From positions 6,693,037-6,757,036 of the forward strand of contig LR746274.1 of NCBI GenBank assembly GCA_902729315.2: a stretch of DNA of 64,000 bases, read 5' to 3'. Below, piece by piece: positions 1 to 12,852 of the stretch (position 1 is the first letter of the stretch; each line of letters opens with the position of its first letter). The notes beneath the pieces were generated by a model. The model ran no database searches, had not been told where the DNA came from, and worked only from the letters and a program-made list of their open reading frames with translations. This stretch comes from Spirodela intermedia. Taxonomy: Eukaryota > Streptophyta > Magnoliopsida > Alismatales > Araceae. The position numbers and the translations under genes are program-made.

Positions 1-620
1 ATAATTGCGTCAACTAAATCTAGGTTTTATTATTTGAATACCCAATATGCCTTGTGTTATAATTCACCTGGGAGATGACAAGACTTCTCAACTACTAGCC
101 TAAATGGGGACATAGCTAGAGGTGTCTTATTGGCAGTCCTCATAGCCAAAAGAGTATCATTCAAATGTGCAAACCAGTCCTTCCTATGGGGTTGTACTGT
201 CTTTTCTAGAATTCGTTTAATTTGTCTATTGGTTAAGTTTACCTGCCCATTGGATTGAGGATGATATGGGGTTGTCATTTTGTGCTTCACTCCATATCTG
301 GTTAGCTAAAAATTATTTCCCTGCATCTTCAATGATGCTCACAGGCTCAGCGAGGGAATATTTGTCTTCAGTGGGTATTGCTTCCACCCATTTAGACAAA
401 GTCAATAGCTGAGCGAATATATTCATATCCATAAGATTGGGGGAAAGGGCCCATGAAATCAATGTCCCATATATCAAAGAGTTCTACTACTAAAATCGAA
501 TTAAAAGGAATAGCATTTTGCTTGTTAATGGATGTTGATGGATGCTTGACACTTTAATCAAAGAGTCTTTGGATAAAGTGGGCCAATAAAACCTACTTTA
601 CAAAACCTTCACTCTAGTAT
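1..620 (-). pseudogene. Athila-type Ty3/gypsy integrase core, decayed
   Basis: Translation of the minus strand at 57-290 gives the C-terminal half of a retroviral-type integrase core (TPYHPQSNGQ, then RKDW, MSPFRLV and CHLPGEL), closely matching the integrase of the better preserved element at 17487-19286. Further upstream on that strand (about 430-620) broken frames still resemble the FYWPT and WGIDFMGPF segments. The residue at the catalytic Glu position after NGQ is Asn, and several stops and frameshifts interrupt the rest, so it cannot make an active integrase. It belongs with the RT remnant at 1171-1700; the two are separated by family B material. The element runs off the left edge of the window. 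Confidence 0.8.
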
Positions 621-721
621 GAAACAAATCTAATATATTTCAATAATATATTACTTGATGAGGAGTCATCCTGTGACTTGATACTTTTTTGTCTACACCC
701 CACAGTGCACATTTTTTGTGT

Positions 722-1165
722 TACTAGTGTGCACTTGTCGTATTTTTTACATACACACTATGTAATATATAAACTAGTACAGAAGTAAGTCTCAGGTCAA
801 ACCCAGAGGAATTTATTAATCCATCGTGAAAAAATAGAAGAGTGAGGTTTTTCGTGAAAGGGAAAGCACAGAAAGAAGAGAAAGCTCTCACCAGAGAGAG
901 AAGGGATGAGATTTCTCGCTTAAAGGAGACAAAGAAAGGAGGGGAGAAAGCACTCAGCAGAGAGAGAAGGGACAACATCTCTAACGAAACCGAGTGAAAG
1001 AGAAGTAGATCGATCCAGGGAGAGTGAGAGAAAAGGAAAGATCAAATGATAAAACTATCTTTTCGTGAGGTGTTATAAGCATTGTTTAATCATGCTAAAT
1101 GATTTTTCAACAACATTTGAAAACTTTTTTGTATCTTGAATTTTAATATAAAATTCCTGTAGTAC
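722..1165. repeat. Family B LTR fragment with purine-rich core
   Basis: The start (GTGCACTTGTCGT), the ATAAGTCTCAGGTC block and the following GAGAGA-rich tract resemble the starts of the B copies at 8691, 9788 and 63645. It lies between the integrase and RT remnants of the decayed Athila element, so it is probably an insertion into that element. No clear target duplication is visible. Confidence 0.55.
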
Positions 1166-1170
1166 AAGGA

Positions 1171-1700
1171 TCACATGGCAATGACCACTGATGTGCACGG
1201 CTCAAAGGATCTTTCGTCAATGGTTTTTTTAATGTGATAAATACATGGACGCATGTTTCGTAAATTTCTAAGACATTCAATAAAACATAAACCCAATATT
1301 AAAAAATCATCCACAAAGATTGCTAAATATTCCGCTATCAGATCAGAAAAAATGACCATTAATACGAATTTCCCAAAAGGACAGATGAAGGTCGTCTTTC
1401 TCTTGATCCTTAAGGTATATCCCAACCTAGTTACACCCTTAATATTCATCTAGGTAGAAAAAGCATTATTGTCATATCAATTTTTTTATAATTTTGTGAA
1501 TAGAAGGAATGGCGAAATGATCTTTTTTAGTGACTGTATTTTGCTTTCCGTAATCTATGCATACTCTCCATATTGTTGGCAGTGGAGTTTGCACATTTTC
1601 CTGTTTCTAATTTTGGACAATAGGAAGACGAGTTTTTTGACAGCACCTTTGTTGGGCTAACCCATTGCTTATTCCCCTCTTTCTAATTTTATGAATCTGA
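1171..1700 (-). pseudogene. Athila-type reverse transcriptase remnant
   Basis: Minus-strand translation at 1171-1449 shows TTFICPFGKF and then IFVDDFLILG, the equivalent of the RT catalytic FMDDFSVFG motif at 19302-19787. Farther 5' on the same strand (1500-1700) the remains of CIDYRKL and of the SPTQVV region are visible. The spacing is preserved but frames are broken several times. Order and strand agree with the integrase remnant at 1-620, so both come from one old Ty3/gypsy insertion. Confidence 0.75.
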
Positions 1701-2185
1701 CCATTTACTTATTTCTTAACTTCGCCTAGAACGTTTTCTTCATCTATACCTTCTACATATGTCATTGTTCATCCTATTTCCCTAAAATGTCAATATTTCT
1801 TACCTAAATTGGTACGGTATTATTTTCTCCTAAACAAATGTTTCAAAGACTGTGTGTATAGAACAAAGATAGAACAACTTGGCTAATCTTTTCATCATGC
1901 TGTGGGTCTATGGTAGGTGAGGATACTACTCTGGTAGGTGTGTCAATAATTTGGCTAGTATCTCCCTAACTTTCACGCATGCCTAAATGAACTACTTCAT
2001 CTTCACAACTCATGTTTTCCTCGCTTGTTGCATATCTATAATCAGAAAATATACAGGAAAATTACATCCTTATAAGCACAGAATCATTACTCCTATTCAT
2101 AATTGTATTATGATAACATGATCTTGGTGAACTTTTGAGCTCAAAAGTATATAAAATTATAGACATTATCACTATAATTATCATG
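1701..2185. other. AT-rich intergenic, probably decayed gypsy sequence
   Basis: No frame or RNA gene can be supported. Its position directly upstream (minus strand) of the RT remnant suggests eroded protease/gag-linker sequence, but no motif is left to prove it. Confidence 0.3.
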
Positions 2186-2620
2186 TTATCAAAGAGCCTC
2201 CTCTTGCTGCATGGACCCAAGGATGAAGCTCCTTAAGATGCACCCCACTGTCATCTAGCTTATCTCCGTCACAAAGTTATTATTTTTTTGCTCCGTCTGG
2301 TGATAGCCGTCGAAGATGATTTGACAACCCATTTTATTGATTTCTAGACTTGGCAATACGATATAGCGATTGCCCATGTTATCTCTGTCCAAGAAGAGCT
2401 TTTGAAGTTGTGCACATTGTATGACAATCTTCTCAAATGTTCATGATTTCAACGCATCGCCGCTACAACAACAAAACTATGTTTTACCATTTTTAACTAG
2501 TTTAACTTCCACTATCATTTTCTAAACTTTGAAAATTGATCTAACGAATGCCCAAGTCATCCACATCTAAAGAGAATCCTTGAGATTTTAGGTCATTTTT
2601 AACCATTCTCTTTTTCATGG
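2186..2620 (+). repeat. Family A LTR fragment
   Basis: The segment starting AAGAGCCTCCTCTTGCTGC aligns by eye with the middle of the plus-oriented family A LTR at 10954-12672 (there at about 11850-12060), with many substitutions. Both LTR ends are missing. Confidence 0.65.
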
Positions 2621-2799
2621 CCCAATTCCAAGTTGGTTGGGCCTCAAGTTTTAGGCTTCTCTTTATCTTTTGTATTTGGGGCTTTATATCAATCAACCCT
2701 TATAGGCCCTAAGTTAATGTTTTTCCAATTTTAGTAGTTTTTTTGTAAAGTATATTTCTTATTTCAAAATTATTTAGTTCTCTTCTTTCAGATCTATTC

Positions 2800-4115
2800 C
2801 TTGATGATGATTTTTATTTAGCTAAAAAATATAATGAAATAGATATGTATGATAATATCAAGTAAAATTTTATATTTTTCCTTAAAGAATATGATTTTCT
2901 ATTATTTTTGCACTAAATAATTATAAGAAAATCATTTTTAAAATAAGAGAAAAAGGAAAATTCAGGTGTTGATGTTCGGCATATGTCAGCACCTAAAGAA
3001 TTATGATTTGGGAAAAAAAATCCACCTTGTGATTATTGTGTAAATGATTACATATGATTCAATTGATGAAATTGAGAATTATAAACACCAAATAAATAGT
3101 AATGGATGAAACAGGAGTTTCGAAATTTAAATGCAAGTAAATTATCATTAATTTAAAGATTCAACAAGTTAAACAAGGAAAGATAATGTTCTGACATCAC
3201 AATGATGATCACTAGAATTTTATATATTTAGAAAAATTTTGAAGGTTGTCATGGCCTCAAAGGCACTCTTGAGATCCCCATGCAAAGTCTAAAGGATGAA
3301 GGTAGATGATGGTGAAGCATATTCAGTGGTTATGACTCGGTAGAGCAGAAGTTTGGCAAAGATGGGTCTCCAATGACTATCACTTAGTAGAGTTGGGTTT
3401 AATCAAAGTGGAGCATGTCTCAAAAAGTTTCATCCTAACTGCATTATGCCTTAGTCATAAGAGAAGCTTCATTAGTGAGTTGGGTTTTGTCATTAGTGAG
3501 ATATGAACCTTCATTAGTCACCTAACTACGAAGAGAGGCTTAACTAATAACCATAATATCCTTAAAATAGTAAGCACATAACCATGTTACCTTCTCTTAA
3601 TGTAGAGATATTTTTGACATTATTTTGTTGAAGTGTTCTATTTGTGTTTTACTTCCACATCATTTTTTTGGGAGAGTTTACGTCCATATAACTCTAGGCT
3701 TCATTATGCCTTTGAGGGCCCCACGAAATCAAGTGATTTTGGCCCACATACACATGTGACTAGATCTTACCTTATCCTTCACCCAATTGGCTCCTAATGA
3801 CATGGAAGAGGAGTAATGCACATGTGTTTTACATGGGTTCCTTGGCCACTTGAGCCCAATTCATAGCTCCTCAATCTGGGTCCACCCACTTGAGAGCAAT
3901 GCCCCCCTAGGTTAGCTACCAAGTATTAGTTGGCCAATGGGTCTACTCTTTTTTTATATTTTTTATTTATTTTATTTATCTTCATTTTACTTAAAAACAT
4001 GAATCTAAACATCATATAAAAGCACATAATTAGTCAAAAAATTATATTAGTTAATAATTTAGCATGATTTAATATATAAAATATATTATTAACTCATGAT
4101 AATTAAGACTTATTA
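2800..4115 (-). repeat. Old family A LTR, diverged
   Basis: It follows the minus-oriented family A LTR from the GGAAAWTTCA...GTCAGCACC block through to the terminal palindrome-like stretch (TTAACTCATGATAATTAAGACTTATTA). Divergence is much higher than in the solo LTRs at 5721 or 61845. The left end is not clean. Confidence 0.6.
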
Positions 4116-4419
4116 GGAAATGTGTTGTTTATCAGTATGGTCAATGAATTGTAAGTTTATGAAGATTAGTAGTTTGATTAAGGTTGTGGGGGTATGAGAT
4201 GCAAAAGGTTTATGTATTACTATGAGTATGTGTTTAGGCTTTCTATTGATCATTATTTAAAAATCAAGTTTTACTCCCATATGTAAAATATCATTGTCAT
4301 AGTCATAGCTGAAAAATGTAATGGACTAGTGAAGAGTGATAGAGGGATTGATCAATTCAATGTACTTAGAGACCTCGAGCCAAATTGAAGCGATTGCACG
4401 ATCAATGTATCTATTTGTT
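4116..4419. other. Unassigned AT-rich sequence between two LTR fragments
   Basis: No coding frame, RNA gene or recognisable repeat is seen in this 300-bp stretch. Confidence 0.3.
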
Positions 4420-4795
4420 GCATGTGTACAACCATTCCTTGCCCCCATTGCCCCACACCTCACTTACCACTAGTGATGTGGAAATGGAGTGACACACATG
4501 TGTCCCTTACTAGGCCATATTTAGTTGCTTGAGCCCTTGCTTGCGGCTTTGTCTATCTGTTCTTCTAACTTACTTGTGAGTCCGGTTGGCCAACAAGTCT
4601 CCCCTTTTTTCTATCTTTTTACTGTATTTTATTTCTCTTCATTTATTTCAAAAACAAGATTATAAAAATTATATAAATTTACATAAAATCACACAATTAG
4701 CCAAAAATTCAGATTAATTAATTAAAAATCACTTTTCATATTACCATGAGTTAAGGCTAAAAATATATTATTAGTTAGATAATGAATACTTATCA
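4420..4795 (-). repeat. Family A LTR terminal fragment
   Basis: It corresponds to the last 400 bases of the minus-oriented LTR, from the CCATTCCTTGCCCC/GTGATGTGGAA block to the terminal AATACTTATCA. It duplicates the part also present at 3740-4115, so it is a separate truncated copy. Confidence 0.6.
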
Positions 4796-4909
4796 ATAAT
4801 CCTCTCAAACACAGAATTCTGACGATTGGTGTTGCAAGATTGAAACTCTCTCTTTCCTATTTTGAACTTAAGTTTTACTTAATTTAGTGATATTTCATAT
4901 GATTTAATG

Positions 4910-5720
4910 TTTTAAAACCTTACTCGTTATTGTGGAATGTTAAAAACATGACTACTTCGAGATTCAACTTCGAAAATCAATAGAAAATAAATTAGACACA
5001 ATCTTAGGTTGATCTTAGAAGAGTTTTGGAGGATTTAGAAAATGAATGAAGATCATTCATTAGGATTTGAATATGTTTTACTCATTTGAATTGAAATATA
5101 AATGAAATAGAAATAACTTGCTGTAAAAATAAATAAATATAAAAATATGTTAATAAATACTAAAAATAGAAAATAAATCATTGCCTAAGATTAGTCCTCT
5201 TAGGCAACTAGTGATATCTATGTGGTGCCTTGGTTTTGTCCAAATGTGTCACACCATGTTGGAAGTTGTCGAAGAATTATTCAGAAATGCTATGTCACTT
5301 GCTAAAGAGATCTGTCAAAAAAGGGGAGTCGACCATGTTATCACTGTCGTCTACGAGAAAAGGGAAGAGGTGGCCACTCATTGGAGGCCTTGAGTGTAGT
5401 TGTGGAAGGAAGGAAGGAATGAGCTTGTCAATCACTAGAGGCATTGATTGTGGAAAAGGAGGAAAAATGGATGTTGTCTTCAGGACTACTATCAGGTTTT
5501 TAAAGATAATCAATAATATATATTTTACCAGATAATAATTAATTATTGTCTTTATATCCCTAATAGTGATATGTATGAGAACTTAAGTTCCCAGTATCAT
5601 GGCACTTCAATTGTTGTTGGATCAGATATGCTTAGTCATGTAGCGCGTTGAGTGACATAGGTTTAATCCACCATGAGTCACTGCCAATTGATAACTTAAG
5701 TGCCTAGTACTGTGGGGCTT
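4910..5720. repeat. Family B LTR, left part, interrupted by a solo LTR
   Basis: The AATCAATAGAAAATAAATTAG block, the CATTGCC..AG..TTAG block and the GTCACACCATGTTGGAAGTTGT block recur at 9310-9787, 10560-10953 and 38140-38640. The copy is split by the solo A LTR at 5721 and resumes at 7358. Small frames inside (for example 5181-5393) are not conserved between copies and are not taken as genes. Confidence 0.6.
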
Positions 5721-7357
5721 TGACGTGACTTAGTCATTGTATATTAAATCACGCAAATATAAAATTTATAAAACTAGAAAATACGACTTTTCAGATATTA
5801 GAAGTATTTCTGAACAAATACATCAATTATAATTCAATAAAACTTCCAAAAATAGCGGTAATTTTCCAAGTCGATCAGAAGGATGTAATATAATATCTGG
5901 TAATTATTCACAATTTTTCTCAATGAATACGATTTTCTATGAATTTTATACTAGGAAATGAAAAGGAAATATATTTAAAATTCACGAAAAAGGGAAATAA
6001 GGGCACGGACATCAGGATGACGTCAGCACCCGGCAAACGCGAATCGGGCGGAAACAGAGTTCCACCCGGTGATTCTTATGTAAGCGATTACAGATGATTT
6101 AATTAATCAAATTAAGATCTGTAAAAGCCGGAAGAATCGTAATAGAACAAAGTATATTTTGGTAAATTAAAAACACAAAAATTAATCACTAAATGAAGCT
6201 TAAAGTAAGTTTGAAAGCAGGAAAACAAAGTTCCGGCGTCGCGACGGCGATGCGTCAGCGATGCACCAGAATCCTGAGCGTTCGGGAGGATCGTCGTGTA
6301 GTGTCCACGGCCTCGAAGGCTCTCCTTGGACAAAGACGACGTGGGCAATCTCTAGATCTTCTCGCGAAGTCTAGAGATTAATGGAATGGGTCGTCGAGTC
6401 GTCTCCGGCGACTGTCACCCGGCGGAGCAGAAAAACAGCGACTTTGCGGCTCTCCGGCGGCTGTCACCCAATTGAGAGGAGCTAGATGGAGGTGGGGCGC
6501 GTGTTAGGGAGCTTCATCCTCATGTCTGCACAGCAAGAGGAGGCTCTTCATCGCATCTGGTACGCTCTCAGGAGGTGGCAACTTGTCTCCCAGCGGATCG
6601 TCCTCTTCCCGACGACGGCTTGTTCGTCGATCAATCGGAGATGATTTACTCGATGGATTCGCGATCCTTTTATCGCGAATCATTCAGCAATTTTAGTAGC
6701 AATGCTCCGCGAATCGCGGTGACGAGATTTTTGCCGATGATCCAGCGATTCTCGTTGCTTAATCCTTCACCGGCGATTTATAGGAAAGTCGCGATAATCA
6801 GATAAAAATATATGAATTTTGACTCTGGGAGGATTCGAACCTGCGCTGGTTGTCCGCCCTTCTGAGGAAGGTGTGACACGGGTTTAGTCCCACATCAGTT
6901 GTGCGCCGATTTTTCGGGCGAATATATAGTAATGTTACATTTCTAAGCAAAGTTCCTTCTCTCGCGTGTACGACCACTCCTTACCCCACAGCCAGCTGGC
7001 CACTAGTGACGTGGAAGGGGAGTGACGCACACGTGCCCCTATCGGTCCAAGCCGCTCGAGCCCTTGCTCGCAGCTACTCCCCGACTGAGCTTCCGACCCG
7101 CTTGCGGGCCCGGCTGGTTGGCGGGTTCCCCCCCTCATTTTGTCTTATTTTTATTTCTTTTTCTTCATTTATCTCAAAAGTAAAACTGTAAAAATCATAT
7201 AAATTCGTATAAAATCACATAATTACCCAAAAAATCACATTAATCAACTGAAAACCACTTTTCACACTTTAACACAAAGATAAGTCTATTTATCACGAGT
7301 TAAGGCTAAAACTATATTATTTACTAATTATTAACTCATGATAATGAAGACTTATCA
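5721..7357 (-). mobile_element. Family A solo LTR with intact target duplication
   Basis: Plus-strand reading begins TGACGTGACTTAG and ends GAAGACTTATCA, exactly like the LTRs of the Athila element at 14058-24361. GGCTT lies on both sides (5716-5720 and 7358-7362), a perfect 5-bp target duplication. No internal retroelement sequence is attached, so this is a solo LTR made by LTR-LTR recombination. It belongs to the short subfamily lacking the roughly 110-bp segment seen near 11433-11543. Confidence 0.92.
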
Positions 7358-8050
7358 GGCTTCACTAGCTGTCAGATCATCTTTTTGTCATGTGTGTGTT
7401 GAGTGACACAAGATTCATGAATCGCTGATGGAATGCTTTACGTTTTCAAGTATCGTGGTAGTTCACCCACCACAAGATCTGCCTTAGGTAGTAATGTGGC
7501 CTGTTGAGCGTCGTTGGATCACATCGTGCTCCAAACCATTGTCCTAAAATAAATGAGAACATTTAGTCCCACATTGGAATTTTTTAGTGATTGAACTCAA
7601 TATATATCAAAACTACATCTTTATTGCAAAGACCCTTTCTCCCAAATAAAATAATTCCTAGGAATATTTTGGGTAAGAGAATAGGTGGTTCACCCTGGCG
7701 CACACACGTGTGTATGACACTCGCTCCACACTAGCTGGCCCCTAGGATGTGGTAGGGGGGTGATGCTTACATGTGTGACAAGTCCTTTGCCACTCGAGCC
7801 CAACTTGTGGCTCCCCCGATTTGGGTCTACCGACATGAGTGTAGAGCCCCTCTAAGTCAACTAGCGAGTACTAGCTTTCTAGTGGGAGAGATAATTTTTT
7901 ATATTTTATTCTTATATTTTTCTAAAAATAAAAAATTATATTGTCCTTTAACTTCAGACTTCAAAAATTAACACTATATTATTATCCTTATTTCGCAAGT
8001 TAACACACAAAAAAAAATTAAAAAACCATTTAAATATTAGTACATCTCAA
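7358..8050. repeat. Family B LTR, right part
   Basis: It resumes the B element interrupted at 5720, beginning with the GGCTT duplicate. It contains a TAGTCCCACATTGG block, also found at 38886, and the GGATGTGG / CCTTTGCCACTCGAGCCC region. It ends in an AT-rich stretch just before a copia remnant. Confidence 0.5.
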
Positions 8051-8089
8051 CTATGAGTCCTTGATTCAAGTGCCATCCATCCTATCTCT

Positions 8090-8690
8090 GGTATACATTC
8101 ACATTTCACCTTATACCACTTGAATCCTTTTCATCCTTTGTTCACCCTCGCTAATGGATTGAGGACTTCGGTTCTTGGTATTAGGAATTCTTTACCTTTG
8201 CCTTGTCTTCTCTTTACATATCTTTTACATGTTCCCTAGTCTCCTTTCAATCTTATTTCTATAAAGTTACCTTACCCACACACGTAATGTATCTATTACA
8301 TTTCTTGTTGAATCTTGTGTTGTACAAGATCTGAAGATTAGGAACAAGATTGATAAAGGGGTTGAGCGTGGTGATCTTCTAAGTCAACTTTGGTATTTTT
8401 TGGATATTGAGGTTGCCCACTCTTCCGAGGGATTGGTTATCAACTAGTGGAAGTATGTGCCTGATCTATTGTAAGATGCAGGGATGTTGGGTGTCAAATA
8501 TACTCCTACACTAATTTATCCAAAGGTTAAGTTGCTTCTAGATTCAGGTGATGCTTCTAAGGATTTATGACAATATCATCATTTGGTAGGACAATTGAAT
8601 TACTTGACCTTGACTCATTTTAACATTTCTTTTGCTATGAGTGTGATTAGCTAGTTTATAGCCCATCCACACACTACTCACTAGGAAAGA
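8090..8690 (+). pseudogene. Ty1/copia gag-protease and RT remnant, internally deleted
   Basis: Plus-strand translation in broken frames shows TLANG..TSVLGI...LLHVP..PFNLIS, typical of the copia gag/protease to pre-integrase region, followed directly from about 8370 by WYFLDIEVAHSSEGLVI, KYVPDLL, YHHLVGQLNYLT and a TH..ISFAMSV segment of copia reverse transcriptase. Integrase and most of RT are missing between these, so it is an internal deletion derivative. Several stops confirm it is dead. It is cut at 8691 by a family B copy. Confidence 0.75.
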
Positions 8691-9787
8691 TGATGTGTAC
8701 TTGACGTTCTGTTTAAATACACATTATCTAATAATATTTATAACTAAAACTTAATAAAATATTAGTATAGATATAAGTCTCAAGTCAAATATAAGGAGAT
8801 TGATTAATTTGTCGAGAAAAATAATTTAGTTTATATATAGAGTGATTTTAATATTTAATCACTATTTAATAGAAATAAGAAAATAGAAGTGTGAGGTGAG
8901 AAGAATAAAAGAAGAGGAAAAAGAGAGAGAAAAGAGAGCTCTCATAAAAGAGAGAGAAAGAGAGAGGAGGAGAGAGATATCACACGAGATAGAGAGAGAG
9001 AGAGAGATAGGGAGATTAATCTATGGAGAGAAAGAGAGGGAGATTGATTGATGGAGAGAAAAGGAGAGATCTCACAAGAGACGAAGAGAGAAGAAGAGAG
9101 CTCATGAGAGAGGGAGAGAGAGAAAATAGATGATAATAAAGAAACAGAGAAACACAATCAAATCATTTTCAAGTGACCATGATTCTCAAATGAATGTGTG
9201 CTCTACACTATGTTTTAATAGTTAAACGATCATTACGCAGCCTTTAATCTCGTTGATTTTGCATTCGAAAATAAAAAAATACATGTTATTTGTGAAACTC
9301 TTGGAACATGAATACATCAAGATTTGACTATAAAAATCAATAGAAAATAAATTAGAAACAATCTTTGTTTGATCTTAGACGAATTTTTAAAGATTCAGAA
9401 AAGAATGAAGATTATTCAACAAGATTTGAATTAGTTATACTTATTTCAAGCAAAACATGTATGAAATAGAAATAACTTGTTGTAAAATATAAATAAATAT
9501 TAAAAGTATGTAAATAAATGACAAAAGTAGGAAAGAAATTATTACCCTAGTTTAGTCTACCACAAGGGCAACTAGAGACAATCATGTGACAGCTTGATTT
9601 CATTCAAACGTGCCACACTATGTTGGAAGTTGTAGAAGTATTGTCCGAAAGTGCTATGCTGTTTGCAGAAGAGATCCACCGAAGTTGCTGGGTTGACCAT
9701 GGTGTCACTGCTGTTTGGGGGGAGAAAGGAAGATCTAACCACTTGTTGGAGGCTTTGAGTGTAGTTGGGGGAGGAAGGAATGAGCTT
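8691..9787. repeat. Family B LTR copy 1, with GA-rich core
   Basis: It starts TGATGTGTACTTGACG, carries a purine-rich tract (about 8880-9135) and continues through the AATCAATAGAAAATAAATTAGA block to GGAAGGAATGAGCTT, where copy 2 begins abruptly. TG at the start and the GTCAAG/TTGACTTGAGAC-type block suit an LTR of a gypsy element. The GA-coded small frames here are shadows of the low-complexity tract. Confidence 0.65.
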
Positions 9788-10953
9788 TGATGTGCACTTG
9801 TCATTGTGTTTAAATACATATTATCTAATAATATTTATAACTAAAACTTAATAGAATATTAGTATAGATATAAGTCTTAAGTTGAACAGAAGGAGATTGA
9901 TTAATTTGTCATGAAAAATAATTTAATTTTTATTTAGAATAATTTTTAATATTTTATTAATATTTAATGATAATAATAAAATAAAAGAGTGAGGTGAGAA
10001 CAATAAAGAAAGGGGAGCAGATAAAGGAAAGAGGAAAAGAGAGAGCTCACAAAAGAGAGGAGATCTCCTGTGAAAGAGAGAGAGAGAGATGGAGGAAAAT
10101 CTCACATGAGACGGAGAGAGGGAAAGGTCTCACAAGAGAGAGAGGGAGATTGATCGATGGAGAGAAAGAGAGAGAGATCGATCGATGGAGAGAAAGAGAG
10201 GGAGATTGATTGATGGAGAGAAAGGGAGGGAGATCAATCAATGGAGAGAAAGAGAGGGAGATCAATTGATAGAGAGAAAGAGAGAGAGATCTCATGAGAC
10301 ATGGAGAGAGAAGAAGAGGTCTCATGAGAGAGGAAGAGAGAGAAATAAGATGATAATAAAGAAAGAGAAAAATATGGTTAATCCATTTTCACGGTGACCA
10401 TTATTCTCAGACGAATGTGTGTTTGAGAATTCACACACATAACATGAGGTCAGTCCTGAATGTCTCCACCTTGTTTTTACAGTTCAATGCTCATTAATCA
10501 ACTTTTAATCTTGCTGATTTCACATTTGAAAATAGAAAAATACTTTATTAATCATAGAACACTAGGAACAATAATACATCGAGATTTAACTATAGAAATC
10601 AATAGAAAATAAGTTGGACACGATCTTAGCTTGATCTCATAGAGTTTCAGAGGATTTAAAAGTAAAACAAAGATCATTCATCAAGTTTTGAATTAGTAAT
10701 ACTCATTTCAATTGAAACATGCATGAAATAAAAATAACTTACCATAAAATATAAATAATTGATAAAATCAAGTAAATAAATGTTGAAAGTAAGAAATAAA
10801 TCATTGCCCAAGTTTAATCTGTCTCTTGGACAATTAGAGACACTGGTGTGCCGGCTTGGTTTAGTTCGGACATGTCACACCACACCAAAAGTCGTAGAAG
10901 TATTATTCGGAAGTACTGCACTGCTTGTCGGAGAGATTTGCCAAAAAGAGGGG
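9788..10953. repeat. Family B LTR copy 2, inserted in copy 1
   Basis: It begins TGATGTGCACTTGTCATTG directly after AGCTT of copy 1 and repeats the same order of blocks, with a longer GA-rich core (about 9990-10350). It is truncated at 10953 by a plus-oriented family A LTR. Its right end and the rest of copy 1 are not found beyond that LTR, so a deletion or rearrangement has occurred. Confidence 0.65.
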
Positions 10954-12672
10954 TGATAAGTCTTCATTATCATGAGTTAATAATTAGTAAATAATATAGT
11001 TTTAGCCTTAACTCATGATAAATAAACTTATATTTATGTTAAAGTGTGAAAAGTGATTGTCAGTTGATTAACGTGAATTTTTGGCTAATTATGTAATTTT
11101 TTACGAATTGATATGATTTTTATAGTCTTATTTTTGAGATAAATGAAGAAAAAAAAATTATAACAAAATGGGGGGGACCAGCAAGTGGGTCGGAAGTACA
11201 GTCGGGGAGGAGTTGCGAGCAGGGGCTCGAGCGGCTAGGACCAATGGGGGCAAGTGTGCGACACTCCCCTTCAACGTCACCAGTGGCCAGCCAACTATGG
11301 GACAAGAAGTGGTTGTACATGCGGGAGAAAGGGACTCATTGCTTGCAAATGTAATATTACTATATATTCATCCGAAACTTCGGCACATAAGTGATGTGAG
11401 ACTAAACCCACATCACACCTTCCCTCGAAAGGCTTCAAAGATTTTAATATCTAAAATATCCCTTATTTGTAATAGAGATATACAATGATGATGTCACTTG
11501 ATAAGGGCATTAGAGTACTTATTTCAATCTCTCTCATGCAAGCGAGCAACTGACGTGAGTTCGAATCCTCCTAGAGCCAAAACTCATATTTTTATTTGAT
11601 TATCACGACTTTCTTACAAATTACTAGTGTAGGATTAAGGCACTAGAATCGTTGGATCATTAGCAAAAATCTTGACAACGTGATTCGCAGAGTATTATTA
11701 CTAAAATTACTGAATGATTCGCAATAAAAGGATCACGAATCTATTAAGTAAATTATCTCCGATTAATCGATGAACAAGCCGTCGTTGGGAAGAGACGATC
11801 TGCCGGGAGATGAGTCGCCACCTCTTGAAAGCGTACTAGATGCGATGAAAAGCCTCCTCTTGCTGCGCAAACTTGAGGATGAAGCTCCTTAACATATGCC
11901 CCACCTCAATTCAGCTCCTCTCCATCGGGTGACAGCTGCCAAAGAGCCGCAAACTCATCATTTTTCCACTCCGTCAAGTGATAGCCTTCGGAGACGACTC
12001 GACAACCTATTTCATTGATCTCTAAACATCGCAAGGAGATCTAGAGATTACCCACGTCGTCCTTGTCCAAAGAAAACCTTCGAGGCCGTAGCCACTGCAC
12101 AACGATCCTCCTAAATGCTTAGGATCCTGATGTATCACCGACGCATTGCCGCTGCGATGCTGGAACTCTATTTTCTTCCTTTCAACTTAATTTCTACTTC
12201 ATTTAGTGATAATTTGTGTGATTTAAATTTACCAAGCTATACTTCATTCAATTACGATTCTTCCGACTTTTACAGATCTTAATTTGATCAATTAAATTAT
12301 CTATAATCACTTACCTAAGAATCACCGGATGGAACTCTATTTTTGCCTGATTCACGTTCATCGGGCATTGACGTCATTCTAACGTCTGCACCCTTATTTC
12401 TTTTTTTAGTGAATTTTCAATATTTTATTTTTATTTCATAATATAAAATTAATAAAACATCATATTCTTTGAGTAAAATTCTGAAAACTAACCCGATATT
12501 ATATTACATCCTTGTGATCTATCTAGAAAATTATAGTTATTTTTGAAAGTTGTATTGAATTATAATTGATATATTTGTTCAGAAATACTTCTAAATATCT
12601 AAAAATTAGTATTTTCTAGGTTTATAAATTTTAAATTTACGTTATTTACTATACAACGACTAAGTCACGTCG
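10954..12672 (+). mobile_element. Family A solo LTR, long subfamily, no clear target duplication
   Basis: It begins TGATAAGTCTTCATTATC and ends ACTAAGTCACGTC, so it is complete apart from a changed last base. It carries the extra segment at about 11433-11543 that is missing from the minus-oriented copies. Flanks (AGGGG and ATAGT) do not match, so the ends may have been brought together by recombination between different insertions. Confidence 0.8.
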
Positions 12673-12852
12673 ATAGTAATATATGTTTTTTATTTGTCTT
12701 GGTAATTTAGTAGATCTAGAATGATCTTAGGAGAAAAATAACAAATAATAAAAGATGAAGATCAATTAATAGATCAATTTACTATTAAATTACAAGAAAA
12801 CTTGGCTAGAGCTAAGTTATAATATTATTTCTTAATTTCTTTTAAACTCTAT

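Noticed and set aside
6193-6381. Possible small gene in the LTR at 5721
   Set aside because: Present only as LTR sequence, with stops in the sister copies.
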